A program made the translations under genes and the position numbers. A stretch of 29,104 bases of DNA from Mycocentrospora acerina (taxonomy: Eukaryota; Ascomycota; Dothideomycetes; Pleosporales): the NCBI GenBank assembly GCA_022701365.1, contig JAKUHH010000169.1, forward strand, positions 1 to 29,104, written 5' to 3'. Below are positions 1-11,181 of the stretch, piece after piece (position 1 is the first letter of the stretch; each line of letters starts with the position of its first letter). A model generated the notes under the pieces. That model was not told the DNA's origin. It saw nothing but the letters and a program-made list of their open reading frames with translations, and ran no database searches.

Positions 1-1445
1 ATATTGACAGCACATTAGTCCTCTGTTGCCTGTAAACCAGCGCGTCTTAAAATGTTACATTAGTTATTCCTAACATACTGCAGAATTAATACAGTTAAAA
101 ATAATAAAATAGAATAGGCTCTAGATTGCACTGTATTTACTAGCAATAAAGAAGATAAAAGACTTACAAAAAGCAAAGCACACAACCTGTTAATTCTAGA
201 GGGGGAGGCACAACATCACGCAGTCTTGGTACAAGGAACATCACCTAGCGCATAATTAGAGACGTTAAGCGAAACTGGTGGTTGTAGAGGTGCGTTAATC
301 TGTCTTAATGGTACCAAAATAGGGCTATAACTTTATATTAGGCAAGGCTCTAGTAGTGATAGGCTTGCTATGTGCAGCTTGTTGCGCTTCTTTGCACTAA
401 GGTTGTTCTATAGTAACTTCAGGTAGTAGCTTTTAAAATAAAGATAATTACAAAATTGCTATTACTAAGTGTACCTGTAGTATAGGCAAAGCTTTTAGTT
501 ATATAATACACTTACATAAGATTACTAGACTCTTTATATAGCAGCTAAACTAATTACACTAGCTGCTGACAAATTGTAAAATATTTGACTATATCTTCAG
601 CCTACTGTAGAGAACCCTAAATTTAAGGCGTTTCTACACTTAATATATTGCGAAAGTAAGGTTATACACACTAAAGCGCTGTTGGTAGTCTATTTTATAA
701 CACGCATATCCTAGTACTATGTTCTAAATCTACTAATATACTACAGTAACCCCTAGAAGTTTTCTTAAATTGCTACTTAGCGCAGAGAATATAGAAATAG
801 CTTGTGATTAGTTGAATATAGTTGTTTCTATTATCTCTATCTAATAGGGGAGGTTCTACTAAAAGTAGACTGAGGTGGCAATTTAGGAAATCTTCTAGAG
901 GTTACTATATTACATAACTCTTATCCTACTTTTGTTATAACTAAAATTTCATTTAAATTATTTATTTCTAGATCTAGCTACTAATGCTTTGTACTATTAC
1001 TAGTCTGCAAGCAGCTAATATCACTTAGCAGCAATTAATGCTGCTGCCTAAAGCTTACCTACTAGACAGGAGATGCTATTAACTGTGGCGTCCTGTTGTT
1101 ATGAGCCTGTAAGTGAGCACGTTCTTTAAGCCCTAATAAAGGCAAGATAGTGGTAGCTGAGATATAATCCTTTAGATAAATATTTAATTTTACTTAAATT
1201 AAATAGGTCCTCCTACTAAGGGATTTACTGACGCTATCTTTATCTAGCTAATGCAGTCCTGCTTTTGCATAATTTAACTTAGCCTTAACAGCTGATTCTT
1301 AATGTAGCCTTTTTTAGGGAAAAGATAGAATATAAGCTGTTAGGGTTAAGTAACGTATAAGAGTAAGTTAAAGAATCTTCTGTTCCTTTATTTAAGTTTG
1401 CTGCTAGCAACCTTAAAACTTTACTTGGATTTCTTTCTATATTAG
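1..1445. other. AT-rich decayed sequence, no gene assigned
   Basis: This stretch is rich in TA dinucleotides and CTAG tetramers, with stop codons in all frames. Some parts of 860-1440 can be read as interrupted coding frames on the + strand, with TAG/TAA at what could have been Gln codons, but no domain or motif is recognisable. It may be the decayed upstream part of the coding remnant at 1446-2183. I see no RNA gene, repeat array or element end here. Confidence 0.4.
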
Positions 1446-2183
1446 ACAGTCTTGCTATTACCCTAAATCTCTTACAATTGCATTATAGCACCTGCGTGGC
1501 TTAAAAAGTTTATCACGCGTGGGGACTTTACTCTAGACCCTTAACGCAACTTAGAACAGCCTACTCTAGAAATACACTATACTGCTATAACTGATCACTG
1601 TTACATCTTAGGCGTGAAGGGCGATACTATACCGCGCTATGAAGTTAAAAGACAAGCTATTCTTAGGAGTAAGTGTCACGTTACGTCTCCTACAAACAAA
1701 GGCAAAGAAGTAGCTATAATTAACTTCTACACTGTGCTACAGGTTTTTACTGAAATTCAGCTCCTACAACGCTACTACAGAATTAACATAAGCATAAAGA
1801 AGCAAGAGTTTAAAGCTAGCAGTAGGCTTAGTTATCTGCATTAGAAAGGGACTGGTATGGAATTGCATGGCTAGGCATTGTGGGAGCTACAGGATAAGAC
1901 AAGTCTTGTAATGGTGGTGTATATTAATTAGTACTAAGCGAATAGAGTTATTAGTCTTTAGAGGGAGAGCCTGGATCCTGAGATAGTAGAGGAGCTCCTA
2001 ATAGTTAGCATTGCTAAGATTAAGGATTATAAGAAGATGTTAAGGACTTTAAAGATGTCTATAATTAGCGCTACTGCAATTGCACCCTAGCTTGCTGCTT
2101 CTTAGGTAAATAAGTGCTATAATTTATTTTATTACGCTAGATTTTCTGCAGTTTATGTACTATTTAGTGCACTGGTTGTCTGA
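1446..2183 (+). pseudogene. Unassigned RIP-decayed coding remnant
   Basis: One reading frame stays protein-like for about 245 codons, broken only by TAG and TAA codons until a TGA at 2181-2183. Its most open part (1614-1841) reads 76 codons without a stop in very AT-rich DNA, and the frame continues with charged helical segments such as SLDPEIVEELL and IAKIKDYKKM near 1970-2050. The interrupting stops are mostly TAG, as expected if Gln (CAG) or Trp (TGG) codons were mutated. I do not recognise the family. There is no clear start codon; the GTG at 1614 is only where the longest open stretch begins, since good codons extend upstream of it. It could be part of a host gene or of a transposon. Confidence 0.4.
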
Positions 2184-3855
2184 TTTAGTGTAGACAGTAT
2201 GTTGCTTTTGATAGTGTCTGCTATACATTAGGACACTGATGTTTACTCTAGCTCCTGTCTTTACACTTATCTACTTATCTGCTAAAGCTTTAAAAGCTAC
2301 TATATGCTTCTAAAAGGATCTCTAGTAAAAGGGTATAATGTTATTTGTAGAAGCAGAATTCTTGTTAAGTGTATTTTATTTAATTATTATATATTACTTA
2401 TGTTTTTTTAAGGTAAAGCGAAAGTCACTACAATTGTAAAAACTTGGCACTTGCACATTTAACGTGGCTTAGCTTGTTTATAGTAAGTAGCACCTATCAC
2501 TAGTTCAAGCACTATATAGCTTATACTACATGTAGAATACTTGCTTAAGTATTGTTAGGCTTACCTTTAGTATAATTAGTTGTTGCGCGATATCAGGTTT
2601 AGTCAACACTCATCAAACGCTTATTTATATGACACCTAGCTTATGGTGGAAGTGTTATGATAGATATCCTAGCGAAAATTGTTTTAATAAGTGTTTCTCT
2701 TAAGATGTTAATTACAGCAGGACATTTGTTAATTTACTAAGCTGCTCTTCTTTTCCCTAATAAAATTACATGCTAATAAGATGTTTTTAGTAGATTTTAA
2801 TGTGACCTATTAAACATTATTTAATTAATCCTTTAGCCATCTCTTAGCCTTGGCTAGTGTAAATTAAAATGACTGAGTTTTTACAGATATGCCTTCTTAG
2901 GGGTGAATAAAAACGGATGCCTTACTTAGGTAGGGATCTATTCTAACACGGAACAACTTATTATCCCTAAACTAAACCTAGTGGGTAAATTGTAATTTGC
3001 GCTTAACCTACTTCTCAGAGAACTGTTGCACCCTCTTACTTGCTTACTGCCTGCACCCTATCCTTTGACTTGTTTGAACATTGTTAGACTGTTATTGATA
3101 ATAGTGATTATTTCTGGTGCTCTTTTAGACCTAGATTATTATTTATAAGTTAACTAGGAGTACCTTAGGAGACATAACATCTACCTAAACAAGTCAGATC
3201 CTTCTATGTTTGGTATATCCTGCCTATCTCACTTGCTAGTTTTGCTTTCGCCATTGCGAAGCACAGCATGATGAAACTGACCGCGAATGAATCTAGGCGC
3301 GTGTTATGACTATAATAGCAACGTTAAATGAGTTAAGAGCACAAAATTTACGTTTAAAATTGTAATAGATTTTGAAATCTGTTTCTACGCTACTCAGCAT
3401 CTATTACTTTATTATACAATTTTATTATTTTAATTTTTGCAATATTACAGATACACTGTAGCTGTACTTCACAACTCTTAGCCTAAAGAATCTTGAATTA
3501 AATAGAAGTTTGCAGGAAAATATGTAATTCTAAATAAGTTTGATTTTTAATTTAGAAGAACCTATGCAAATTATGTGGGAAAAGTTTGTTTTGTAGAACA
3601 ACCTTAACTAATTGAATTTCCTCTACATTTTTAGGTTAGTAAATTAAACTCTATGTTTTTAAGTAACTAAAATAACTAGATATAAGGGAGCCCTCTACAG
3701 AGTAAAACAGAAAAGATTTTGTTGAAGTGCTTGCTAAGCTTAAGTACAGTAGCAAAAGCAAAATAACAAATTAAGAGCTAGAAGAGCAACAAGATAATCT
3801 GAAATAAACAATGACAGATACAAATAAAGCGTGACTAGCTAGAAATAAAACAAAT
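2184..3855. other. AT-rich intergenic sequence, nothing assigned
   Basis: No open frame, element terminus, RNA gene or recognisable motif was found. Part of 2190-2440 could be a decayed continuation of the upstream coding remnant, but stops are too dense to support it. The stretch next to 3855 is the 3' flank of the GMC oxidoreductase pseudogene. Confidence 0.4.
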
Positions 3856-5916
3856 CTATTGCCTAGAGAGGATATTAATTGCTGCTTTCTTACTAAGAAG
3901 GAACACTGTAACGACTAGGAAAGCTCTAGGAGCTTAGGGAAATGCACTTGCGTTAATAACACAAAGGCCAGCTACGCTACAGACGTGGAACTTAGAATCA
4001 AGAACAGCGTTCTTGTCTAAATCTAGACTAATAGCGCTAGTACTTGTGGCATAGTGACTATAGTTGTTATCCTAAATGAATATTTCATTATTTTTAGGAT
4101 CTAAGCACTTACCCTTAGCGGTGATACTGCCTGTGCATGTAGGCCAGATAGGTTCCACAGGACTAACAGGTGCTGGAACGCGATTGTACACACAGCAGTA
4201 GAAAGCAATAGCCTCCTTAATTGCAGAAATGTCTTGCTCAGCGCCTTTGTTAGAAAAGTGACAGAAGTTAATTTTAGGTTAAGCAGTTAGGTCAGCTAAG
4301 CAAAGCTTAACATATCTGGCTTGGTTGCTGCTATGCATGTAGACAGTGTAGAAGCCCTAAGTATTAGGAGGATCTGCAAAATTTTAGTTAGGTGTAGCTA
4401 GCTAGAAGCTGTAAACAGCAAAATTTCTAGAAAATATTCTAATGTCTCACTCGCTAGTGTTAGTGTGATTGGTTTTCTAAAAAAATATGCTTCCTATTAT
4501 ATTGCCCTCTGCGTATAGTCCTGTACTATTTTGCTAAAGTGTATAGCAAGGATTATTTAGAGCACTCTATGTGCATTGTGATTAAGGGAAACCAGGATTA
4601 GTATTAAAGTTAAAGTTTTGAGCAGCTAATCTAATAGTACTAATTTTGTTATAATTATGCAAGTTGCAACTAACCTTAGGAAGATCTACAACTACTAAAA
4701 TATTAAGCGCCTTAAGATTAGTAGCTAGACTAATCCTACTTAGCAGAAGTAATTGTAGAGTATTAAATATCCTGCTACTAAGAATAACCTCTTTCTTTGC
4801 GTAGACTTGCCTAGTAGTGGCCTTGTTTAAAGTATTATAATAGAGGTTGCCCTAGTAGATACTCTTTCCTTCAAGATATTTAATACTAATTGCCTAAGGA
4901 GGCGATCCTTTTTTAGGCTTTTTAAAAAGTACTTTAGTTGCTAAGGAATTAAGTCTAAGATCTAATAGATATCTTTTCTTTCTGTACTTATTAACAGTAT
5001 AAAGAGTATCAAGAACGCGATCTCTAACACTGTAACAGCCCTAAGTAGCGTTAGCATAAAAAGCTCTACTAGAGAGACCTACAGTTTAGTCTCTATTAGG
5101 ACTTAATTTGTTTAGGTTGGTGTTAAGGAGCTTTTGCAAATTATCTAGGTTCTAGCCTGCCTTAGCGGCTAAGGTTCTATAAATTGCTAATAATTAGGGT
5201 AAGTTAAAGTGCACACTGCTGTCTCCTTAGTTTACTTAAAGGTAACTATTAAATCTATAGCTAGGAGTTCTACGTGGGAGATACAAATTTTTCTCTGTTT
5301 TAACAAAGATTTCTCTTATGCGTTTAGCACTATTTAATTAGTTAAAAAAATTTAATGCTAATAGTGGTAAACTTATTTTTACTTACTTCTAAGATAAATC
5401 GCCTGTAAGGCTCTTAATTTAAGTCTAATCCCTTTTGCTAGGAAGAATAGTAAAAGCAGCATTTACTAAAGTCAAACCTCCTAAAGAAGAGCCACAAGGA
5501 TATTAAACACCTAGTATCTTAGCGCCTGGCGGTGCAGAGCTACTAAGACTAACCTAGAGATCTCTATTAGGAAGTCTCTAGGTAAGACGCTGATATCTCT
5601 TAGTTTGTTTATTGTTGTTATAATGACAAACCTAAAACAACTAGCTAAGGTTTAGAGGAACAGGGGTTTGCATTAAAGCAAGAGCTTGCGTGCGTACATT
5701 AGCACTCTTATTATTGCTAGCTTCTAGCAATAGCGTCTTGAAACCAGCTCAGGCGAGGTTAATAGCCAATAGGCCACTGCTGGGACTACTACCTATGACA
5801 ATGTAGTTGTAAGTATTAGCTGTTAATTAAGCCTTAGTGACAGCTAAAATACTAGTAGCTAAGAGAATAGTACTACTAAAGCTAAACACCTTTTTTTTAC
5901 TGTTAAAGAAATGCAT
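3856..5916 (-). pseudogene. GMC-family FAD oxidoreductase, full-length RIP pseudogene
   Basis: The minus-strand frame starting at ATG 5914-5916 begins with a secretory-type leader (hydrophobic stretch ending near ILAVTKA). It then gives the GMC FAD-binding Rossmann strand TYNYIVIGSSPSSG, where the family has G-x-G-x-x-G; two glycines have become Ser, as G-to-A changes give. Further family landmarks follow: a KTLLLEA strand-2 acidic end, a TWRLPN-like stretch with Trp replaced by stop, and AGRNY-loop-like LGGLTLVNAAF. The C-terminal block has SHYATSTSAI with the catalytic-type His, then VLDSKFHVCSVAGL and VINASAFP. GMC enzymes oxidise alcohols, sugars or cholines with FAD; the signal peptide suggests a secreted enzyme such as an aryl-alcohol oxidase or glucose dehydrogenase relative. 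Many TAG/TAA stops lie where Gln or Trp is expected. Length (about 667 codons after removing one intron) fits the family. The stop is TAG at 3856-3858. Confidence 0.88.
5330..5386 (-). other. Spliceosomal intron in the GMC pseudogene
   Basis: On the minus strand a 57-bp segment starts GTAAGT (5381-5386) and ends AATAG (5330-5334), with an ACTAAT branch-site-like sequence near the 3' end. Removing it joins the GMC frame into a family-like stretch, N-A-K-R-I-R-E-I-F-V-K, that fits the conserved region after the FAD-binding part. Splice signals survive although the exons are full of stops. Confidence 0.75.
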
Positions 5917-8900
5917 GTTATTTACTTTAATCTAAAATTTATTTAGGAAAGATTGTAAAACAGTGGTAAAGTTAAGCAATAGCTCTTAAAGGAAACAAGA
6001 GATTAAGTCTATTTAAGCAGTTCTAATGTCCTTAACTTTAACCTCTAGATTATTAAGAAAGCGGCCCTAGCAGAAATAGACTACAACATAGACACAGATG
6101 CAGATACTAATAGATTAATTGTAGGCGAACACATCCTTAGTTAGTAAAATAGTGGATACAGCCCACTAAACACGTATTTTTCTATATTTAGCTGTAGCTA
6201 AGCATACTAGACTAGCACTTAAAGGTGAACAGACAGAGGTTAGATAGAGATTCGCTTCCTTAATCAAATATTGTAACATCTCTAACTAATAAATTTATTA
6301 GCATAATCTAGAACTAGCCTACCTGCAAGCCTTCCCCCCTTATAATTAATCTATTATGCAACATTTGTAGTAATTTTGGTATTAACTTTAAGTGTTATAG
6401 AAGATTATTTAAAATGTTGTTAGTTAGTTGTTAAAGTGATCATAAATCTCAGTTATAGGTTCATTTTTCACTCCCTTATCTAGAGGCCTTAACGTTACGT
6501 ATATCTAGACGCATTTAACTTTTTAGTCTTGTTCCTAATCCACTAGTTGTAGCTTATAGCCAGCTCTGTTTTTAATGTGGTACATTTGTTTGTAACTTAA
6601 AACTAGTAGCAAGCAAGCAAGCATTTGCTATTTTACAAAATCTTTAATTCTAAAGAAAAGAATAGTGTTAAGAAAATATTTTTAGACTATTAGTAACAGA
6701 TCTGTTGTAATTTAGCATGCTTCGTTAATGCTGTTGCTATCTCCTAAATTAGTACCTATATTTAATTTTACAACTCTAGCATTCCCTTAATAAATATCAA
6801 TTCTTAATTAAAGTAATTCTTGTACCGCTTCTGTCTGGTACTTCAAAAATTGTGCGTTTGAAGATGTAATTTATAGTCAAATGAAGTTTTATTAGTCTCT
6901 ACACAAACTCTGTAAATAGACAACAAAATATTTAAATTAAAAGTTCTAGTGAATTTAATAAGGAACAGGGTATTAAACTTGCAGTACTTATGTTAAAATA
7001 ATAAACATCTACTAATGTATGTACCAAATGTTACACAATCTTCTATAATTATATTACAGCAAACTCTATTCTCTAGTAAATTAGAAGCTACATTCCTATT
7101 ACCTTCTGTAAGTGATAATGCCTAGACTATGAAATTTCAGAGGTTTCTTGCAACACAACTTATCTCACATACAATATTGCTGAATTATATCCTGGGGTAG
7201 GAGAGGAACCCTAAATATTATACCAACATCTTAATTATAAGCAGAAGCAAAGGCTCCTGCTTAAAATAATAAAACTTATTCTAAACTTTTATAAGAAAAC
7301 ACTAGTAATCCTTTAAGTTAATGCAGCATGCAGGATAAGGGCCTAAGATATATTTTACCTATTTACTTTTTTTATGTTAGTTCTTGCTTTTTTGAGCTAT
7401 GTTTGTAAACAATTAATCTAAGAGTAAATTCTTATAAGATGCCTTTTCTATTTAAAATATCTTAGTGACTGTACAGCCTAAAGGTAGAAAGACAGGATTT
7501 TATTTTATTTTATTCTACTAGCAACAGCTTAGCGACTGTAAATGCTAAAGAAAGAGTAGATTTGCGTTTAAGAATTAAGTTTAGCTGTACTAATAAGCTT
7601 GGTCTTGGCAGACTAAGATACTGTAAGCAGAATAGGCTGAAATAAGAACTAAGGACTGCAAAACAGGGGCAGCTTGTACAAACAGTTAAGAAGGTTATAA
7701 AGGCTACCTTAAAGCACTATTGTAGTTTATTTTAAAAATTCTGTTAAATTGTTGTAATTTATATATAGGCAGTTATGTCTATTTATAAATTTAAAAGTAT
7801 CTATTCTAAAGCTTACACTTAGCTAAGGCTTTTTGCGTAAAAAGCTATAAATAACTAGAAAAAATTTAAACAAAGTATTATAAATGATACTTTTTAAGAT
7901 TTAGAATTGTTTAGAAAAGAATCTTGTTAACATTAATTAGAATGCTAAGTAAAGTTTAAAATAAAAGTTGTTAAGTTCTTTAAGATTGTACAAAAACACC
8001 TGAAGAGGGGCCTCTTAGCGTGATTCAATTAGAACAGGTTTCTAAACTTATGTAGATGCTATGATACAACGTGAGAAATGATGTGATGTGCTTACAATGT
8101 TAGATAGCAAATTTAAAACAGCAAGTTAGAGCTATGAAATTAAAAAAGTGTGGAATGACTAGAAGTAAGATCTAAGATAGAATTAAATATTAAACAAAGA
8201 ACTTTATTTATAAAAATTAAATTCAGCAGTAAATAGGCACTACTCTAGTATTAAAGTAATGAACTGGTAGGGATTTTAGATATAATTTGGTGTCTTTCCT
8301 TAGTAGGTTTTCCTACATAACATTACTAAATGTACCTTGTCTATCTGACTCAGCTTTTATTAAAGACTAAAACCAATTAATCTCTTGCTATAAGGCTATT
8401 AGATTAATATGTCCTTTGTGACAACTATGTTTAACAGTTAATTTGTGTTATTGCTTTATGAATATGAACTTGTTTACAACCTACTAAAAGTTAAGCTTCT
8501 TTGTTAATTTACCTTAGATTTTGTTTAATTCTGCTATAGCTATATTGTTGCTCCTAGGTAACTACAAATCAGTTCCTATTGTTGTTCTCTATTTTAAATA
8601 TCTTATAGAATCTAGTAAGTGTTAACTTACTCTAGATATAGACAGTTAATAGTGTAGAAACAATGTAAGGATTGCCCTTAAACTTTACAATGTCTCTAAA
8701 AGTAACTTTTACATTATTCTCTGTATTAAATTTCTGTTTACGCAATAATCTCTTTCCTAATTACAGAACCCCTATTGTGGACAATAAAACTCATACTATT
8801 TATTATTGTTTATTCTTAGTAGCGATGATTATAAATATTTAATATCCTCTTATATCCTAACCTTAGGCAATTCTGGTTTCTACCAGGAGTTAGTCTTAGG

Positions 8901-9369
8901 TATTACTAGTCCTGATTACTTCTGACAGATTAGCACGCTATCTAAAATTAATACTAACTGTACTTAAACAATTCCTTTCTTTTTTTTAATTTTATGTGTA
9001 TTGTGTTTGTATATTCTACTAGCTATATTAATTACAATAATGCCTTTTGCAGACATTAGTATATAATTTGATGTTTTTTTATTCCTACTAAGCTCTCTTT
9101 GCTAGAGCCTTATAAGCCTAGAAAAATAGTAGTAGTGATCTTACTCTATAGTGTTACTAAATAAGGAGTGGGAAAACTAATTATTATTATTAAAGTATGC
9201 CTTTAGAATAAAGCACTTGCAGCAAGTAGCTGTTTTACTGTTACTCTCTCTTTTTCTTATAGGGACTTCACTAAAACTGTTTACTTAGCTTTAGTTTTAA
9301 AAATTATAGCTAAATTAAGCCTTCTTATTTTCTTTCTGCAATTACGTTCTATTTTAATTATAATAATTA
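5917..9369. other. Long AT-rich region, nothing assigned
   Basis: About 3.4 kb of TA-rich sequence with no open frame longer than a few dozen codons. The part just right of 5916 would be the promoter of the GMC pseudogene; no convincing TATA element stands out among the many AT runs. A weak minus-strand frame with Gln-like stops can be followed across roughly 8250-8750, but stop density is close to what AT-rich DNA gives by chance and no motif is recognisable. No element termini were found. Confidence 0.4.
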
Positions 9370-9427
9370 TCCCTTAATCTGCGACACTATGCCCTGGATT
9401 TTGGCTTAAGTTTAGGCTAATTATAAT
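9370..9427 (+). repeat. Left terminal inverted repeat
   Basis: It contains TTAATCTGCGACACTATG and ends GGCTAATTATAAT. It matches the reverse complement of 19265-19322, with differences such as GCGACAC versus GCTACAC and GGCTTAAG versus GCCTAAG. Flanked on the outside by TA (9368-9369). Confidence 0.7.
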
Positions 9428-10114
9428 TTGTTACAGAAAGGCATCTAAAGAATACTAAAATTTAAGCTTTACACTAAAAAATATTTATATAGCTTTGCAG
9501 CTTTTAAGTTTATAATGCAACTTTATAATAAAGATTGAAAATATAAAAGTTTAATTTCTTAGATAACTGTATCTATAATAAAGATTATATATAAATTAAT
9601 ATTACTTACAGCTTAGTTTAAAAATCTTTTAAATTCTTATAGATTAACTAATAAGGACAAGAAATTAATTTTTTATATATTAAACAGCTATAAACAGTCT
9701 TTAGGGACCTTGCATATTAAATAGAGTTAAGCTTAGAGCTTAAAATAAGGCTTAAAGGGTTTTTTAGTGTTGAGCAATAGCCTATTTAAAAATAAATTTT
9801 ACAAAGTTAATAGTTGCTAGTAGTGTAAATTTTCTCTGCTTGTAAAAGAGATAAGGTGTAGTATTACTTTAGATTAGTAGCTGTTTTTAGAGGAGTATTT
9901 AATATTTTAATAAGGCTATAAGCTTAACTACAAGAGTAAAGAAAAAGCCTTTATAAATATCTTATTTATAAACTAAATTACCTATAAGTAGCTTATTAGA
10001 TCTTATTAGTATAATATTAAGGAAAAGAGTTAAAAAAAGCTTCTAGGTTTTATAATAAACTAATTAGAGTAAGTAGTAGCTCTAGAGTTAATTAAATTAA
10101 TCTATTATGTTTAC
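9428..10114 (-). pseudogene. Left fragment of the TIR transposon, possible transposase C-terminal remnant
   Basis: This is the part of the TIR transposon left of the inserted Gypsy LTR. On the minus strand it would continue the transposase reading that starts at the right end of the transposon. Short coding-like runs are visible but stops are frequent and no catalytic residue can be placed. It ends exactly where the first LTR begins with TGTAAC. Confidence 0.35.
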
Positions 10115-10402
10115 TGTAACAACATAGGTTATAAGAGAGTGATCTGAATAGGGTCTGAAGTGTCTACTACTAGGCATATAGGAGTGCTAGGACTAGAGGG
10201 TAAACTAAAGATACTATTCTCTACACCTATAGGTCTTGTACAAAAGGATACAGAAAAACTACTCTACAAAGCTACACAGACTGCCCCCCTTATATATCCC
10301 TTCCTAGGGTTACTATCTAAGGCAAGTACAAATTGGGTAGCTATTAGATAGGTGTTAGTTAACTCAGGGGTAATAATAGGATGTGATGTTGTAAACGTTA
10401 CA
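10115..10402 (-). repeat. Element 1 3' LTR (left copy)
   Basis: A 288-bp LTR ending in the inverted termini TGTAAC and GTTACA. Compared with the copy at 17260-17547 it carries a cluster of C-to-T and G-to-A changes in its last 90 bases, for example GGCGAGTACGAATC there and GGCAAGTACAAATT here. Short open frames inside the LTR are not genes. Confidence 0.92.
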
Positions 10403-10420
10403 CTACCCCCCCCTCTGTGT
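10403..10420 (-). other. Polypurine tract beside the 3' LTR of element 1
   Basis: Read on the minus strand this is a purine run with eight consecutive G (C8 at 10406-10413 on the + strand), ending three bases (TAG) before the LTR start TGTAAC. A polypurine tract primes plus-strand DNA synthesis in LTR retrotransposons and lies just upstream of the 3' LTR. Its position fixes the element's orientation as minus, in agreement with gag and pol. A second run of nine C lies at 10563-10571. Confidence 0.75.
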
Positions 10421-10749
10421 AGGCAAAAAAAGTCTCTTTTTACAGAGTTGTCTTTTATCTGTATAAGGGAGGGAGAGAAGAAGGGGTAGGGTAAGGTTTA
10501 GACAGTGTCTGGGTTTTCTTTCTCTTGTCCTTGCAAAACCCTTTTGTCTGAAGTTTGTGTCACCCCCCCCCTTTGCCTTTCTTTGTAGTACAAGTCTGTA
10601 TCTTATCCAAACACGTCCCTTTCTGTGTTTAACTCTTATTTGCATCCTGCTGCAGGGTAATCTTTAACAATGTTTTAACTTTTACCTTAAGAAAAATTTT
10701 CCTTTGTTGTTGCCCTGACAATTATCTCTTTTACCTTAAGACAGGTTCC
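10421..10749. other. Non-coding region between 3' LTR and the antisense gene
   Basis: A pyrimidine-rich (+ strand) segment that has kept many CpT and CpC steps and looks little mutated. It contains a second C run (10563-10571) and a 12-bp direct repeat TTTACCTTAAGA at 10681-10692 and 10730-10741. It probably serves as the upstream regulatory region of the + strand gene that follows. An 80-codon minus-strand frame here (10403-10645) is Arg/Lys-rich with no recognisable domain and is not called as a gene. Confidence 0.4.
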
Positions 10750-10759
10750 TATATATTAA
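10750..10759 (+). promoter_or_regulatory. TATA-box-like element of the antisense gene
   Basis: The sequence TATATATTAA stands about 64 bases before the ATG at 10814, in a relatively GC-rich context where it is not expected by chance as often as elsewhere in this window. The nearby TTTACCTTAAGA direct repeat ends nine bases before it. Promoter function is inferred from position only. Confidence 0.35.
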
Positions 10760-10867
10760 GGCTTTCCCCCTAAAATCTTAATCTCCTTAGCAGTCAGGCT
10801 TAACATTTTTTATATGTATCCTTTGTTAAGCCTTTTTAGTGGTGTTTTGCTGATAAGTATAGCAAAA

Positions 10868-11011
10868 CCACAATCACAACCACAACCACAACCACAGCAG
10901 CAGCAGCAACAACAACAACAACACCAGCACCGGCACCAGCACCAGCACCAGCAGCAGCAGCAGCAGCACCAGCAGCACCAGCACCCGCACCCGCACCCGC
11001 ACCTGCGCCTA
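10868..11011 (+). repeat. CAG/CAA/CAC/CCG low-complexity tract
   Basis: About 144 bases made of CAA, CCA, CAG, CAC and CCG units in imperfect triplet arrays. All three + frames are open across it (Gln/His, Ala/Pro/Thr, or Ser/Thr/Asn-rich). The downstream C-x2-C motif is in phase with the Ala/Pro/Thr reading. Every CpA site is intact although the surrounding DNA has lost most of its CpA. Confidence 0.85.
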
Positions 11012-11181
11012 CCCCTATGCCGATCCCCGTCCCCCCTAGTGCCCTCCTAGTGGCCTTCTAGGTTATCTACATGCAGTGCGTGCAGGCTGTTGCCTGCAGG
11101 CAATTTATTAAGTTTAAGTTTTATTTAGCAGGGTTAAAGAAATGCTGCTATTGCATAAAGCAGAATAAGAAGTGCAATCTA

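Noticed and set aside
8250..8750. Minus-strand coding-like stretch with Gln-like stops
   Set aside because: Stop density is near the chance level for this composition, and neither a start, an end nor a motif is recognisable.
10403..10645. 80-codon Arg/Lys-rich minus-strand frame beside the 3' LTR
   Set aside because: It spans the polypurine tract and purine-rich leader, which explains the Lys/Arg/Gly composition; there is no domain and no link to pol, which ends at 11781.
10814..11050. 78-codon polyglutamine/histidine protein
   Set aside because: The ATG frame reads Gln/His through the triplet tract and stops at 11048. The Ala/Pro/Thr frame continues into the C-x2-C motif, intron and second exon, so the Gln/His reading is probably not the protein.
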